The notes: generated by a model not told the origin, from the letters alone. Positions 16,355 to 28,038 are shown, numbered from the stretch's first letter. The stretch: 64,000 nt of DNA from Paenibacillus sp. AN1007 (GCF_040702995.1 NZ_CP159992.1:506501-570500), one strand, 5' to 3'. Numbers and translations are program-made.

Positions 16355-17485
16355 TCAATACAATCCGCGATCATAGGTTTGAGGCTGTCTTGGAATGATG
16401 GAGTTCTGATCCAGCAGCAGACGTCCATAAGCCATCGGTTTGCTGTAACTCATCTGCCAATGTTCCTTCATGCCAGCCTTGCGAAAGCCGTAACGCTGAT
16501 CTCTTCCATTACATTCAATAAAAAAAATCTCTCCGTTTCGGGTAATACCCAGGTCGAGACCCAGATCGGCAAGGTGAGGCAGACTGGAAGCCAAAGTTTG
16601 GGCAATACGCAGGCCAGTCATGGCAATGCGGGATTCCAGGCGGAAAAGTTCGGCATTCGGCTCCTTCATCCCGAGTGCTTCGGCTAATGTCATCACTTTA
16701 CCGCCCTGAGCGATATTAGTCACAAACGTGTGGGATGGTGCTGCTTTGGCAAACATGCCGGTGACACTCCATAATCCATCCCTTCCGCGCTGTACCGACA
16801 CTCTCAGATCAACAGGTCTTCCCTCGTACCGGATCAGCGGAATACGCTCCTCAATCAGATATGCATGGCGGAATATCCGGCGAAGCGCAGCGGAAGGAAG
16901 CTGTCCCCGGTTTAATCGGAAGGTGGCCCAGCCTTTGCGTGCCGCTTTGGTTTCACAGGTCAGTTTCCAATGTCCGTCCTGCTGGAATAGACGCATAATG
17001 CCATGTCCGATGCTGCCGCTGCACGGTTTAATGACGAGATCCTTATAATGTTCCATCATGTAAGCGAGAGATTCAGGTGCTGCTTTGACTGCACGAGGCA
17101 GATGATTTCTTAGAATAGGGTCCTGCCGCAGCATATCATGCACATGATCCTTGCGATAGCGGTTGCGCACGTTATATACCTGAATGCCCTGCAGCAGCAA
17201 ACGGGTGATCTGCCGCTGTGCCGTACCCCGCAGCTGGAGCGAACGGTTATGGATGACGGAAGGAAGCGGTATACGCTCACGCACGTACCGATCTTCTTTT
17301 TTCACATAAGCCAGACAGGTTTTGCATTCCAGATCAATATCCTCCAGCCGTAAAAAGCAGGGCGTTAATCCGTAACAGGCTGCAGCCTGTTCATAATTTG
17401 CGAGTGATTCCTGACCGGTCCTTCCGGCCGGTATCCCCCGGTACATGCGTGAATCGAACATAATGCCGATCGTTTCTTGGAGCAT
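16355..17485 (-). CDS. YheC/YheD family endospore coat-associated ATP-grasp protein
   Basis: 376 residues. It shows the ATP-grasp layout of YheC/YheD: an N-terminal domain (IGIMFDSRMYRGIPAG, CFLRLEDID), Lys-rich ATP cradle (DLVIKPCSGSIGHGIMRL near 185), YLIEERIPLIRYEGRPVDLR near 245 and Mg-binding FIECNGRDQRYGF near 338. Members are associated with the spore coat in Bacillus and are thought to ligate an amino acid or similar to an acceptor. ATG 17485 has AAGGAGG 7 nt upstream; the frame is open to 17629 without a site. It lies beside the giant repeat gene in divergent orientation and fits a spore-surface region. Confidence 0.8.
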   Translation of the reverse strand: MLQETIGIMFDSRMYRGIPAGRTGQESLANYEQAAACYGLTPCFLRLEDIDLECKTCLAYVKKEDRYVRERIPLPSVIHNRSLQLRGTAQRQITRLLLQGIQVYNVRNRYRKDHVHDMLRQDPILRNHLPRAVKAAPESLAYMMEHYKDLVIKPCSGSIGHGIMRLFQQDGHWKLTCETKAARKGWATFRLNRGQLPSAALRRIFRHAYLIEERIPLIRYEGRPVDLRVSVQRGRDGLWSVTGMFAKAAPSHTFVTNIAQGGKVMTLAEALGMKEPNAELFRLESRIAMTGLRIAQTLASSLPHLADLGLDLGITRNGEIFFIECNGRDQRYGFRKAGMKEHWQMSYSKPMAYGRLLLDQNSIIPRQPQTYDRGLY

Positions 17486-17836
17486 GACCGTTCCTCCTTC
17501 GTTGTTAACCGCGGGCCATGAATCTGTATTCCAGTACGCCGGCCTGTCAATGCAAGGCTCTGACATCGCGATAACGCAGACCGGTGTGGAGATGTATTTC
17601 TTATACATCCGTTTATGCTCAGACACCATATCCTATGAAAGGAGCGGATAGGGGGCGTGGACAGCTGCCTTGTCTCCCCGTTTCGTACAGCCTAATTACG
17701 TCAGGACAGGTGCAGCTGTTCTTTGAATATGCATAATCACGGCATGGATTTGCAAAAGCAGGGCCAGATAAGTGGCAGATGCCCAGGTCAAAGCATATGA
17801 TGCCGGAGATGAACGTTAGGGGAAGGAGCTGGCCTT
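17486..17836. other. Divergent region between YheC/D gene and giant repeat gene
   Basis: 351 bp. No gene is supported. A CATATGAT at about 17797-17804 resembles a sigma-E -10 box (CATANNNT) but no matching -35 is found at the right distance. A GGAAGGAG ribosome site ends the region for the 17837 gene. Confidence 0.4.
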
Positions 17837-20800
17837 ATGAGTAAAAAAGGCAGAAAAAAGAGTGTGGTGCCTAAACTGCGTCATATCAGTCCTAAATTCA
17901 GGGAACTGGAGCTGACCGATCGGCGAATGGAATTCGCAAAGCCAGAGAAATCCGTGAAAAAGGAAGAGGTTTTGAGTCCGTATACGCCTGTTCCGAAGGC
18001 GGTTCCTGCTGAGTCAGCAGCAAAGCCCGAACCGATCACGTCCGATTTATCTACCAATAGACCAGATTCAGCGGCAGAAGCAGATTTGTTGGAGAAATCA
18101 GATTCGGAAGAGAGACAGCTGAAAACACAAAATACAGAAGAAAAGCAGGATAGGGTCCCGGATAACGTGGAAAAAGAAGGTGTGGAAAGAGAACTTCAGA
18201 TCAGCAGTCTTGCTTCTCCGTTGAAAGAGCAGGACAGCGACAGCCGTGTAACAGGCAGACAGCGCCTTGAACGCCTGAACCAGAACCAGATGCCGGGCCA
18301 CACGGGTCAGTATATTTATACGGACGATCTCAGCGAATTTGCTGTAACGGAAAGTAAACTGGCTCCTTTCTCAGTGGATGCATCCAAGCTGAAATCGGGC
18401 GCGGTAGGAAGTGAAGCACTTCAGGATTATGCTGTAACGAGCATTCATATTGCGGACGGCGCCATTGTATCAGCGAAGCTGGCCGAGGCTTCCATCGCAG
18501 AGGAACATCTGATAGACGGTTCGGTATCCGGCCACAAAATCAGAAATGCCTCAATCGCCGGAGACAAAATCCGGGATGGAAGTATTACTTCTCAAAAGCT
18601 GGGGAATCAGGTTATTGATGCAGCCAAAATTGCGGACGGTTCGATCGGTACGAGACATCTCAGCCGGCTGCTGGTCACCGAGGAATTAATTCAGAATCAA
18701 GCCGTCACGGGAGAAAAAATAGCGATCAGCGGTATAGAAACACGTCATCTATCAGGTGGTGCGGTTCATACCTCGAAACTGGCAGATGATGCAGTTACCA
18801 GTGCCAAGATTCGCGAAGGGGCCGTGACGGGCAGCAAGATTGAAGAACAGGCCATTGATTCACGCCATATTCAGGCAGGTTCGGTGAAGCAGTCTCATCT
18901 GGCAGAAGGGTCGGTAGGGCGCAATCAGCTGCTGGCCAGCAGCATTGGCAGCGAACAGATTGAGGATGGAGCGATCCATACCCGGCATATTGCCGAGCAC
19001 AGCTTAAACGGAAGACATCTGGTGGATGGTTCGATCGGATCGGTGCAGATTCGGTCAGCGGCTGTAGGCAGTGAACAGATCGGCAGTTCCGAAATTGGCA
19101 GCGAGCATCTGGTCGATGGAGCAATCATCAGCAGTAAGCTGGCAGACCAATCGGTGGGGACAGCGAAATTGCTGGAGCAGGCCGTTACAGCTTCCAAGCT
19201 GGCAGACCAGAGTGTGGTTTCTTCTAAAATAGCGGATGAAGCCGTGCAGGGGAAACATCTGGCCAAAGGTTCGATTCGGGGCGAACATATTGTGAATCGC
19301 GGTATTACCCCGGTTCATGTCGATAATGGTGCGATTCATTCCATACATCTGGCCAGCGGAAGCATTGAGACAGCACATCTGTCCGAGGGAAGTGTCTCTG
19401 CAGATGCATTGGCAGCAGGCATCGTATTGGAGAAACACCTGGCAGAGTCTTCGGTGGGATCATTCCAATTGCAGGATGAAGCTGTCACAACTACTAAGCT
19501 TGCAGCGGAGAGTATTACATCCGATAAGTTGGCACCAGGTTCGGTTACAAGCCGAGCAGTTGCTTCGGGTACGGTGAATTCGTCCCATCTGGGAAGCGGA
19601 GCCGTTACGGCTGCCCATCTGACTCCGGGCAGTGTTGGTTCCGAGGCACTGCGGCCATATGCCGTGAAATCAGAACATCTGACAGAGCATTCGGTGGGTG
19701 CACCTCATCTGCAGCCAGGCAGTGTACAAACGGACACCGTGTCGCGTGCCGCCATCACCACAGACAAAATAGCTCCAGGCAGCATCACCTCGGCACTGCT
19801 CGCGGGAGGTTCGATTTTTCCGCCGCATCTGACCGATCATGCCGTAACCTCACCTAAGCTTTCACCGGAAAGTGTCTCGACCGATAAGCTCGCTGATCTG
19901 TCGGTCACTTCAGCTAAACTGGCAGACGGCAGCATTACTTCCGCTAAAATTATGGCTGAAAGCATCACTGCCAAACATATCCCTGCCGAAACGATTCGTG
20001 GGTATCACTTGAAGCAGCACGCCGTCTCACTGGAGCACCTGTCTGATGAGGTCCGCACGCCGGAATTGTTCGCAAACGGCAGTATTCCTGGCAGCAAGCT
20101 GCGTCCAAAAACAGTGACTGCAGAGCATCTGGTCGCTGATTCGGTGTCAGGTGAAGAACTGCAGTACGGGGCAGTGGGAAGCGAGCATCTGCAGCGAGCT
20201 GCTGTCGATTCCATGCATCTTGCGGAGAGCAGTGTAAAGTCCGATCATTTGGCTGCACAGACTGTGAATAGTCATCATCTGAGAGAAGAAGTGATTCATA
20301 GTGAGCATATCAGCGAACAGGTGATAACTTCGCGCCACCTCACTGCCGGCGCCGTGCAGACAGAACATCTCGCACCTCTTGCAGTAACGGAAGCGCATCT
20401 GAAGCCAGGACTGATCAGCGGGCTGCATCTGCAATACGAAGCACTGGGTGCGGCACACCTGCAGCAGGGTGCAGTTCAATCCCGCCATATCCATGATGAG
20501 GCAGTCCTCTCCCATCATATCCAGGAACGAAGCATCGGAACTGCTCATCTGGAGGAAGAGTCGGTCAGCAGTATGATTTTACAAGATGGTGCAGTTACAG
20601 CATCTAAACTGGCGAATGACAGTGTGGATGGCCATAAACTAGCGGATGGTGCGGTATCCAGTACCCACCTAACCGACGAGAGCGTGCAGTCTGCTCATAT
20701 CGCAGAAAGTGCGATTCAGCCAGAACACATTGCGGATGGCAGCATCACGGCATGCCATTTGAGCGAAGACACAGTAAATACAGCTCATCTGCAGGATGGT

Positions 20801-21940
20801 GCAGTTACGGCATCTAAACTGGCGAATGGCAGTGTGGATGGTTATAAACTAGCGGATGGTGCGGTATCCAGTACCCACCTAACCGACGAGAGCGTGCAGT
20901 CTGCTCATATCGCAGAAAGTGCGATTCAGCCAGAACACATTGCGGATGGCAGCATCACGGCATGCCATCTGAGCGAAGACACAGTAAATACAGCTCATCT
21001 GCAGGATGGTGCAGTTACGGCATCCAAACTGGCGAATGGCAGTGTGGATGGCAGTAAATTGACTGAAGGAACGATCTCGTCGGTGCATCTGGCTGATCGA
21101 GCCATTGACGGAAGCAAGCTGAGCGAGCAAAGTATTACTTCCAGTCATTTAAATGAAGGGATTGTCGGAACGGCGCATCTAAGCGAAGAGATCTGGAATG
21201 CGATCCGGCAGGTCAGTGCAGACACGCTCGAACAGCTTGCGGAGTTTAAAAGACAGGAAGCGATGCAGGAAGTACAGCAGTTTATGCAGTCTGTAGGTCT
21301 TCAAAATGAAGGTTTGTTTGCATGGGGAGAGGATGGAGAGGACTCGGAGGATGCCTCGAATGAGCTGCCAGCAGGGAATCTGGAGCTGCAGGAGCTGCTT
21401 GGTCTGTCCAACGAGTACGAAGCAATGGCAGCCTTAACGGAAGGCGATGCCGACGTTGAAATACTTGAACCGGAAACAACGCTCAGAGAAGAGCCAGCTG
21501 CAGTGTCGGAAGAGTCGAATGCTGATCTCTCGGAATCAGCTGTACCGGTAACTCCTATTCTGGAGCCTCAATCGGTGACGCAGGAGCATTTATGTGATGG
21601 CTCTGTAGGCAGCGGTCAGCTGCAGTCGGGTGCTGTCCGTGCTGAACATCTGGCATTTCAGCCTGTACGCAGTGTAAGCAAACAGCCTGCTGTGCAGCAG
21701 TTCGGGATGGAAGCTTTTGTTTTGCCGGAGAATGAGACGTGTACGGAAGTGACGGTTGTATTCGAGGAGTCGTTTGATTCAGAGCATTATGTCATTGTAG
21801 CAATGAGCAATGATCGCGGATTCCAGGTCTCCTTGTTATCCCAGAGCGAAGATGAAGCGGTGCTGGAAGTAACACGGACAGCGGATTGTAAGCATACGTA
21901 CGGTTTATTGTCCTGGATTGCGGCAGGACCATCGGCATAA
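17837..21940 (+). CDS. Giant decapeptide-repeat protein (about 95 repeats), putative spore or surface fibre
   Basis: 1367 residues in four parts. Residues 1-25 are strongly basic (MSKKGRKKSVVPKLRH). 26-160 form an acidic, Pro/Glu-rich linker. About 166-1118 are 95 tandem ten-residue repeats of consensus G-(S/A)-(V/I)-x-(S/T)-x-(K/H)-(L/I)-(A/x)-(D/E), kept in strict 30-nt register with no insertion. 1120-1260 are helical and acidic, two more repeats lie near 1250-1275, and the last 85 residues form a compact domain ending in WIAAGPSA. No signal peptide or transmembrane segment is seen. Such repeats build beta-solenoid stalks in phage tail fibres and surface fibres. Neighbouring coat ATP-grasp and glycosyltransferases suggest a mother-cell-made, glycosylated spore filament (inference). 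Residues 915-1072 contain recent 70-residue duplications. Confidence 0.75.
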   Translation: MSKKGRKKSVVPKLRHISPKFRELELTDRRMEFAKPEKSVKKEEVLSPYTPVPKAVPAESAAKPEPITSDLSTNRPDSAAEADLLEKSDSEERQLKTQNTEEKQDRVPDNVEKEGVERELQISSLASPLKEQDSDSRVTGRQRLERLNQNQMPGHTGQYIYTDDLSEFAVTESKLAPFSVDASKLKSGAVGSEALQDYAVTSIHIADGAIVSAKLAEASIAEEHLIDGSVSGHKIRNASIAGDKIRDGSITSQKLGNQVIDAAKIADGSIGTRHLSRLLVTEELIQNQAVTGEKIAISGIETRHLSGGAVHTSKLADDAVTSAKIREGAVTGSKIEEQAIDSRHIQAGSVKQSHLAEGSVGRNQLLASSIGSEQIEDGAIHTRHIAEHSLNGRHLVDGSIGSVQIRSAAVGSEQIGSSEIGSEHLVDGAIISSKLADQSVGTAKLLEQAVTASKLADQSVVSSKIADEAVQGKHLAKGSIRGEHIVNRGITPVHVDNGAIHSIHLASGSIETAHLSEGSVSADALAAGIVLEKHLAESSVGSFQLQDEAVTTTKLAAESITSDKLAPGSVTSRAVASGTVNSSHLGSGAVTAAHLTPGSVGSEALRPYAVKSEHLTEHSVGAPHLQPGSVQTDTVSRAAITTDKIAPGSITSALLAGGSIFPPHLTDHAVTSPKLSPESVSTDKLADLSVTSAKLADGSITSAKIMAESITAKHIPAETIRGYHLKQHAVSLEHLSDEVRTPELFANGSIPGSKLRPKTVTAEHLVADSVSGEELQYGAVGSEHLQRAAVDSMHLAESSVKSDHLAAQTVNSHHLREEVIHSEHISEQVITSRHLTAGAVQTEHLAPLAVTEAHLKPGLISGLHLQYEALGAAHLQQGAVQSRHIHDEAVLSHHIQERSIGTAHLEEESVSSMILQDGAVTASKLANDSVDGHKLADGAVSSTHLTDESVQSAHIAESAIQPEHIADGSITACHLSEDTVNTAHLQDGAVTASKLANGSVDGYKLADGAVSSTHLTDESVQSAHIAESAIQPEHIADGSITACHLSEDTVNTAHLQDGAVTASKLANGSVDGSKLTEGTISSVHLADRAIDGSKLSEQSITSSHLNEGIVGTAHLSEEIWNAIRQVSADTLEQLAEFKRQEAMQEVQQFMQSVGLQNEGLFAWGEDGEDSEDASNELPAGNLELQELLGLSNEYEAMAALTEGDADVEILEPETTLREEPAAVSEESNADLSESAVPVTPILEPQSVTQEHLCDGSVGSGQLQSGAVRAEHLAFQPVRSVSKQPAVQQFGMEAFVLPENETCTEVTVVFEESFDSEHYVIVAMSNDRGFQVSLLSQSEDEAVLEVTRTADCKHTYGLLSWIAAGPSA
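18360..21189 (+). repeat. 30-bp tandem coding repeat array
   Basis: Every 30 bases the triplets for (K/H)-(L/I) recur in phase from about 18350 to 21180, about 94-95 units, without a register break. Units are divergent in sequence, so this is an old protein repeat rather than a satellite, except for the 210-bp copies listed separately. Confidence 0.9.
20581..21050 (+). repeat. 210-bp near-identical tandem duplication within the repeat gene
   Basis: Seven decapeptide units starting at 20581 recur almost unchanged at 20791, and the next 50 bp recur again at 21001. The offsets are exactly 210 bp. Copies differ at few bases (for example CATTTG versus CATCTG, GACAG versus GGCAG), indicating recent unequal exchange or slippage. 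Confidence 0.9.
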
Positions 21941-21949
21941 GAAATACAC

Positions 21950-21988
21950 AAAAGCGGTGTCCAGAGGTTGTCCCGGACACCGCTTTTG
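21950..21988 (+). terminator. Rho-independent terminator after the giant repeat gene
   Basis: AAAAGCGGTGTCC (21950-21962), a 12-nt loop, GGACACCGCTTTT (21975-21987): a perfect 13-bp stem beginning 9 bp after the stop codon. Confidence 0.85.
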
Positions 21989-22134
21989 CTTGGCAAGCCT
22001 GACCGTTTGGACATGAGGAGTGTCGAAACGATGCTTTTTTTACCATAGGAGAAAGAAAAAAGTTCAGCTTTTATTGTGTTAAATAGATGATGCTATTGAA
22101 CTTAATAATGGATGAAATCCGAGATTGTTACATA

Positions 22135-24274
<2,140 letters not shown>

Positions 24275-25225
24275 TTGCGGAAACACCGGAAAATAGTCCA
24301 TTTTTCAGAAAAAACAGGTAAAAAACGTACCAGAAGTACGTCAGGCAAGAGACGAAATCATTCTCCAAGAAAAAAGGGTACAATGGCCTATGCCCTCACC
24401 ATACCATCTAATGATTCATTGCTGCTGAGCGATCGGAGAGAAGCACATGACTTGGTTCAGGGAGCCGTTCAACCAGATGTGAAAGCTGTACTGCAGCCGC
24501 TGTTATCGGTGATTATTCCGGCCATGAACGAAGAACGCACGATTGGAGCTGTAGTCCGCGAGGCAGCACGTATATGCCGCGATGCAGAAGTGCTGGTCAT
24601 TGTGAACGGATCAACCGATAGAACGGCGAGCGAAGCGGAACGGGCAGGGGCGCGTGTGCTCCAGTACCCGGAAGCGCTTGGGCATGACGGAGGCCGTAGA
24701 GCAGGAGCGGCCGCAGCAAAAGGGCAGATACTGCTGTTTACCGATGCAGATATACCGATTCCGGCTGAACATTTGGCGCCTTACGTGCAGGCGGTTTTAA
24801 AAGGGGTGGACGCCGCGTTGAACGATTACAACGGCCCGGTGACACGAAGTCCCGTACATCCCGTCGTTGAAGCGAAACATGTGCTGAACAGTCTGCTGTC
24901 CAGATCCGATCTTGGCGGGGCTTCCATGACAGCCATTCCTCACGCGCTTAACCGAAAGGCGCTGGAGGTCATCGGTTTAGCAGCATTGGAAGTTCCACCG
25001 CTTGCTCATGCAAAGGCCATCCTTGGGGGACTGCGGGTGGAGGCTGTTCATCATGTTCCCGTGGGGAAATGGAATGCGGTTCGTATGAAGAAACGAAGCG
25101 GCGCTGATCCGCTAAGTCAAGTGGTACTGCAGGATCACCTGGAGGCGATCCGCTGGATTACGGATACACGCGGTCCCCGAGGGGGTTATCCTGATCTGAA
25201 TCGTGTTCGCAGCCTGTGCAGGTAG
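24275..25225 (+). CDS. Family 2 glycosyltransferase with basic N-terminal extension
   Basis: 316 residues. The GT2 nucleotide-sugar domain begins at about residue 77: LLSVIIPAMNEERTIGAVVR, then NGSTDRT and FTDADIP near 149, the DxD-type metal site. GHDGGRRAGAAAAKG sits between. The first 37 residues are very basic (RKHRKIVHF, KTGKKRTRSTSGKRR). It should transfer a sugar from an NDP-sugar to an unknown acceptor in the cytoplasm. The start is TTG 24275, 9 nt after GGAGG; no other start is better placed. It resembles the next gene (shared NEERT, GHD.GRR and ND..SMTA.PHA blocks), so the two are paralogs. Confidence 0.8.
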   Translation: MRKHRKIVHFSEKTGKKRTRSTSGKRRNHSPRKKGTMAYALTIPSNDSLLLSDRREAHDLVQGAVQPDVKAVLQPLLSVIIPAMNEERTIGAVVREAARICRDAEVLVIVNGSTDRTASEAERAGARVLQYPEALGHDGGRRAGAAAAKGQILLFTDADIPIPAEHLAPYVQAVLKGVDAALNDYNGPVTRSPVHPVVEAKHVLNSLLSRSDLGGASMTAIPHALNRKALEVIGLAALEVPPLAHAKAILGGLRVEAVHHVPVGKWNAVRMKKRSGADPLSQVVLQDHLEAIRWITDTRGPRGGYPDLNRVRSLCR

Positions 25226-25299
25226 AAGGGGAGCGTCAGGTAGGTAAATCCTGAGATCGGGTTATATGACAGTGGCGCAGCATGATGGAGGTGACAGCA

Positions 25300-26409
25300 A
25301 TGAAAACACGATCAGGAGCAGGGGCTCGAAGACAGATGCGATCAAGGCTTATGGCTGCCGGAAGGCTGCGAAAAAGACAGCAGACACGTGGAAAAAGCAA
25401 ACCGCGCCGGAAGCCTGCGGGAAAGACCCGGCAGATGATGCTGGATCTGCATCCGTTTCGACGTGCAGGCCGGCTTGCAGGCAAACAGTTTCAGGCAGAT
25501 GTCGATCTGCCGGATAAACATGCTTCTCAGGCATGGCAAGCATATGCGGCAGAACTGCCGGAGCTGGACAGCGTCGGCGCAGCGTTACAGGCAGGCAGCG
25601 CATTTATGCAGGGTTATGCACAAACCTCGGGCCGTGCATCTGATATCGTACCGCTGCCCCTCCGCCATGCTGCTGCAGCCGTAGTCTGTGCCTGCAATGA
25701 GGAGCGTACGCTTGGGCAGGTGCTGAGGCAGCTGCGTCGCCTGCCGCTCCGGGATATTGTAGTCGTATTAAACGGAACAACGGATAACAGCCTCGGGCAC
25801 GTGCTGCAGCATCCGGGCATTACACTTGTGTATGAACCGGATCGGGCAGGACATGATGTGGGGCGTGCACTTGGAGTCAAAATGACAGATGCGGAGACCG
25901 TTCTGTTTGTGGATGGGGACATGGTCGTCCCTGCTGAGCAGCTGGCACCGTTTCTATTTACGATTGATCGGGGGCAGGATGTCGCGTTAAATGATCTGAC
26001 GTCCCTGCTTCCGCCATTTGCCAAACAGGATGAGGTCAGCCGTATCAAAGCGTATTTGAATCACACGTTAGGTCGGCGGGATCTTGGTTCCAATTCAATG
26101 ACCGCTGTGCCCCATGCCGTATCCAGACGTATGATTCAGGCGGTAAAACCTGCGTCACTCGCTGTACCGCCTATGGCCCAGATGCTGGCAGTACAGCAGG
26201 GGCTGCAGGTGTCCGCTCCCTATCAAGTGGACGTCATTCGCTCGAACCGGCTGCGTCCCGGGAATACGGGCCGTGGAAATGATGTAGCCAGGCTGATTCT
26301 GGGGGATCACCTGGAAGCACTGGCTGCCTGGCTGGAACGGAATACAAATGCAGTTCAGGCCAACACGCCTTCCCGTACAGAGGTAGCTTACAGGAGGAAC
26401 GCGAGATGA
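25300..26409 (+). CDS. Family 2 glycosyltransferase with basic N-terminal extension (paralog)
   Basis: 369 residues. Residues 1-52 are Arg/Lys-rich (KTRSGAGARRQMRSRL, RLRKRQQTRGKSKPRRK), a middle linker follows to 125, then the GT2 core: VVCACNEERTLGQVLRQL, VLNGTTDNS, GHDVGRALGVK and VDGDMVVP near 209. A terminal block SNSMTAVPHAVSRR parallels the upstream gene. ATG 25300 has GGAGGTG 7 nt upstream. The stop overlaps the next gene by ATGA, so the two are co-translated. Sugar donor and acceptor unknown. Confidence 0.8.
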   Translation: MKTRSGAGARRQMRSRLMAAGRLRKRQQTRGKSKPRRKPAGKTRQMMLDLHPFRRAGRLAGKQFQADVDLPDKHASQAWQAYAAELPELDSVGAALQAGSAFMQGYAQTSGRASDIVPLPLRHAAAAVVCACNEERTLGQVLRQLRRLPLRDIVVVLNGTTDNSLGHVLQHPGITLVYEPDRAGHDVGRALGVKMTDAETVLFVDGDMVVPAEQLAPFLFTIDRGQDVALNDLTSLLPPFAKQDEVSRIKAYLNHTLGRRDLGSNSMTAVPHAVSRRMIQAVKPASLAVPPMAQMLAVQQGLQVSAPYQVDVIRSNRLRPGNTGRGNDVARLILGDHLEALAAWLERNTNAVQANTPSRTEVAYRRNAR

Positions 26410-27179
26410 CGCTGACCAGTATAGTCATACCGACGTATAATGGACTTTCCCTGCTGAAGCCTTGTGTGGATGCGATCAGAACGCATACAGGGGAATGCAC
26501 ACCGTACGAAATTATCGTTGTGGATAATGGTTCGACAGATGGCACTGCCGAATATTGTGCGATGGAGCGAATCCGGTTTGTTCGTTTACCCGAGAATCGC
26601 GGTTTCCCAGCCGCCTGTAATGCTGGACTGAGGGCTGCCTGTGGAGATGAGCTGCTGCTGCTGAACAACGATGTAACGGTTACGGCACGCTGGCTGGAGA
26701 ATATGCGTACTGCACTGTACAGTGATGAGCGCATTGGCATCATCGGTCCGGTTACCAACTATGCCAGCGGCACGCAGCAGGTGGACGTGGTGTTCCGGAA
26801 TGTGGAACATTTTCAGGAACTGGCCGCAGCCCATAATGTTTCGGATGCATCAAGGTGGAAGGAAGTACGCCGAATTGTTGGACTCTGTATGCTGATCAAA
26901 CGAAGTGTGCTGGATGCGGTGGGATGGCTTGACGAAGCTTACTCTCCGGGACACTATGAAGATGATGACTACTGTTACCGGGCAAGGCTGCAGGGCTTCC
27001 GGCTGCTGGTATGCGGCGATGTTCTTGTACATCATCAGGGCAGCGCGAGTTTTCAGAAGACGGACCCGCACGAATGGAAACTATTACTGGAGCGTAATCG
27101 CTCCATTTTCATAAATAAATGGCATGTCGATCCGCGTGAATTTATGGACATATCCGATGAAGGAGGGAACAAGGAATGA
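26406..27179 (+). CDS. Family 2 glycosyltransferase (rhamnosyltransferase-like)
   Basis: 257 residues, compact and without the basic extension. Blocks are SIVIPTYNGLSLLKPCVDAI near 4, VVDNGSTDGT near 38, ENRGFPAACNAGL near 64, LLNNDVTV near 84 (metal site), GLCMLIKRSVLDAVGWLDEA near 159 and EDDDYCYRARLQG near 184, ending with a VHHQGSASF motif. The ED-DY and HH blocks are typical of WcaA/rhamnosyl-type GT2. It overlaps the genes on both sides by ATGA, forming one translational unit with a nucleotidyltransferase. Confidence 0.85.
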   Translation: MTLTSIVIPTYNGLSLLKPCVDAIRTHTGECTPYEIIVVDNGSTDGTAEYCAMERIRFVRLPENRGFPAACNAGLRAACGDELLLLNNDVTVTARWLENMRTALYSDERIGIIGPVTNYASGTQQVDVVFRNVEHFQELAAAHNVSDASRWKEVRRIVGLCMLIKRSVLDAVGWLDEAYSPGHYEDDDYCYRARLQGFRLLVCGDVLVHHQGSASFQKTDPHEWKLLLERNRSIFINKWHVDPREFMDISDEGGNKE

Positions 27180-27907
27180 AAGGTGTAATTCTTGCTGGTG
27201 GCACAGGGACCAGGCTGTACCCTCTGACCCGGCTTATTAACAAACATCTGCTTCCCGTCGGTAAACATCCGATGATAATGTATGGCATCGACAGGCTTCG
27301 TCAGGCAGGGATTGAGGAGATCCTGATTGTCATTAACAAACATTCCGCAGGCTTGTATACAGAGTATCTTGGAGGAGGGGCGGACCACGGGGTCAGATTA
27401 ACATATCGCATTCAGGAAAAGGCGGGCGGCATTGCCGAAGCGCTTGATCTGGCATCCTCGTTTATTCTTCCGGGTGAAAAATTTGTGGTGCTGCTGGGAG
27501 ATAATCTGTTCAGCGATGATTTGAAACCGTATGTGGACCGATATATGCAGCAGCCTGCAGGTACGGCACGTGTACTGCTTAAAGGCGTGGATGACGCACG
27601 ACGTTACGGGGTGCCTGTCTTCGATGAACAGCATCCGGAACGCATTGCGTACATTGAAGAAAAGCCAAGTCAGCCGAAGACCTCTTACTGTGTGACCGGC
27701 ATATACATGTATGACGATCATGTGTTTAAGCTGATTCACAACATTACACCGTCTGCACGCGGAGAGCTGGAGATTACGGATGTGAACAACCATTATGCTT
27801 CCAGCGGTGGACTGGAGTACGATATTTTGCAAAAATACTGGAGCGATGCCGGCACTTTCGAATCGCTCCAGGAGGCAGCCGTGCGCATGAAAGGGCAGCT
27901 GCCTTAA
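27176..27907 (+). CDS. Sugar nucleotidyltransferase (RmlA/glucose-1-phosphate thymidylyltransferase type)
   Basis: 243 residues, the short form of the family. It begins MKGVILAGGTGTRLYPLTRL, with the GGTGTRLxP nucleotide loop, LINKHLLPVGKHPM (catalytic Lys), then LLGDNLF near 102 and EEKPSQPKTSYCVTGIYMYD near 161. It activates a sugar-1-phosphate with dTTP or UTP for the adjacent glycosyltransferases. Other rml genes (B, C, D) are not in the window, so the final sugar cannot be deduced. The stop is followed by a terminator at 27960. Confidence 0.85.
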   Translation: MKGVILAGGTGTRLYPLTRLINKHLLPVGKHPMIMYGIDRLRQAGIEEILIVINKHSAGLYTEYLGGGADHGVRLTYRIQEKAGGIAEALDLASSFILPGEKFVVLLGDNLFSDDLKPYVDRYMQQPAGTARVLLKGVDDARRYGVPVFDEQHPERIAYIEEKPSQPKTSYCVTGIYMYDDHVFKLIHNITPSARGELEITDVNNHYASSGGLEYDILQKYWSDAGTFESLQEAAVRMKGQLP

Positions 27908-27959
27908 TCCCGAATAACATGTTACAGCCGCTGTGCGGTACCTGATCATGCAGAGCTTG

Positions 27960-27991
27960 TGCCGGAGCCTTGAAGAAAGCTCCGGCATTTT
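27960..27991 (+). terminator. Terminator after the nucleotidyltransferase gene
   Basis: GCCGGAGC (27961-27968), a 10-nt loop, GCTCCGGC (27979-27986), then ATTTTG. The T-run is short, so read-through into the next gene is possible. Confidence 0.6.
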
Positions 27992-28038
27992 GTGCAGCGC
28001 CAGCGGCCATCCTTTTCCATGCACAAGGAGTGAATGGT

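Noticed and set aside
19965..20548. - strand open frames opposite the giant repeat gene
   Set aside because: They are Cys/Arg-rich shadows of the repeat codons without starts.
18360..21189. Regular 30-bp period resembling a CRISPR array
   Set aside because: The units are divergent, in one open reading frame and have no spacer/repeat alternation; it is a protein repeat.
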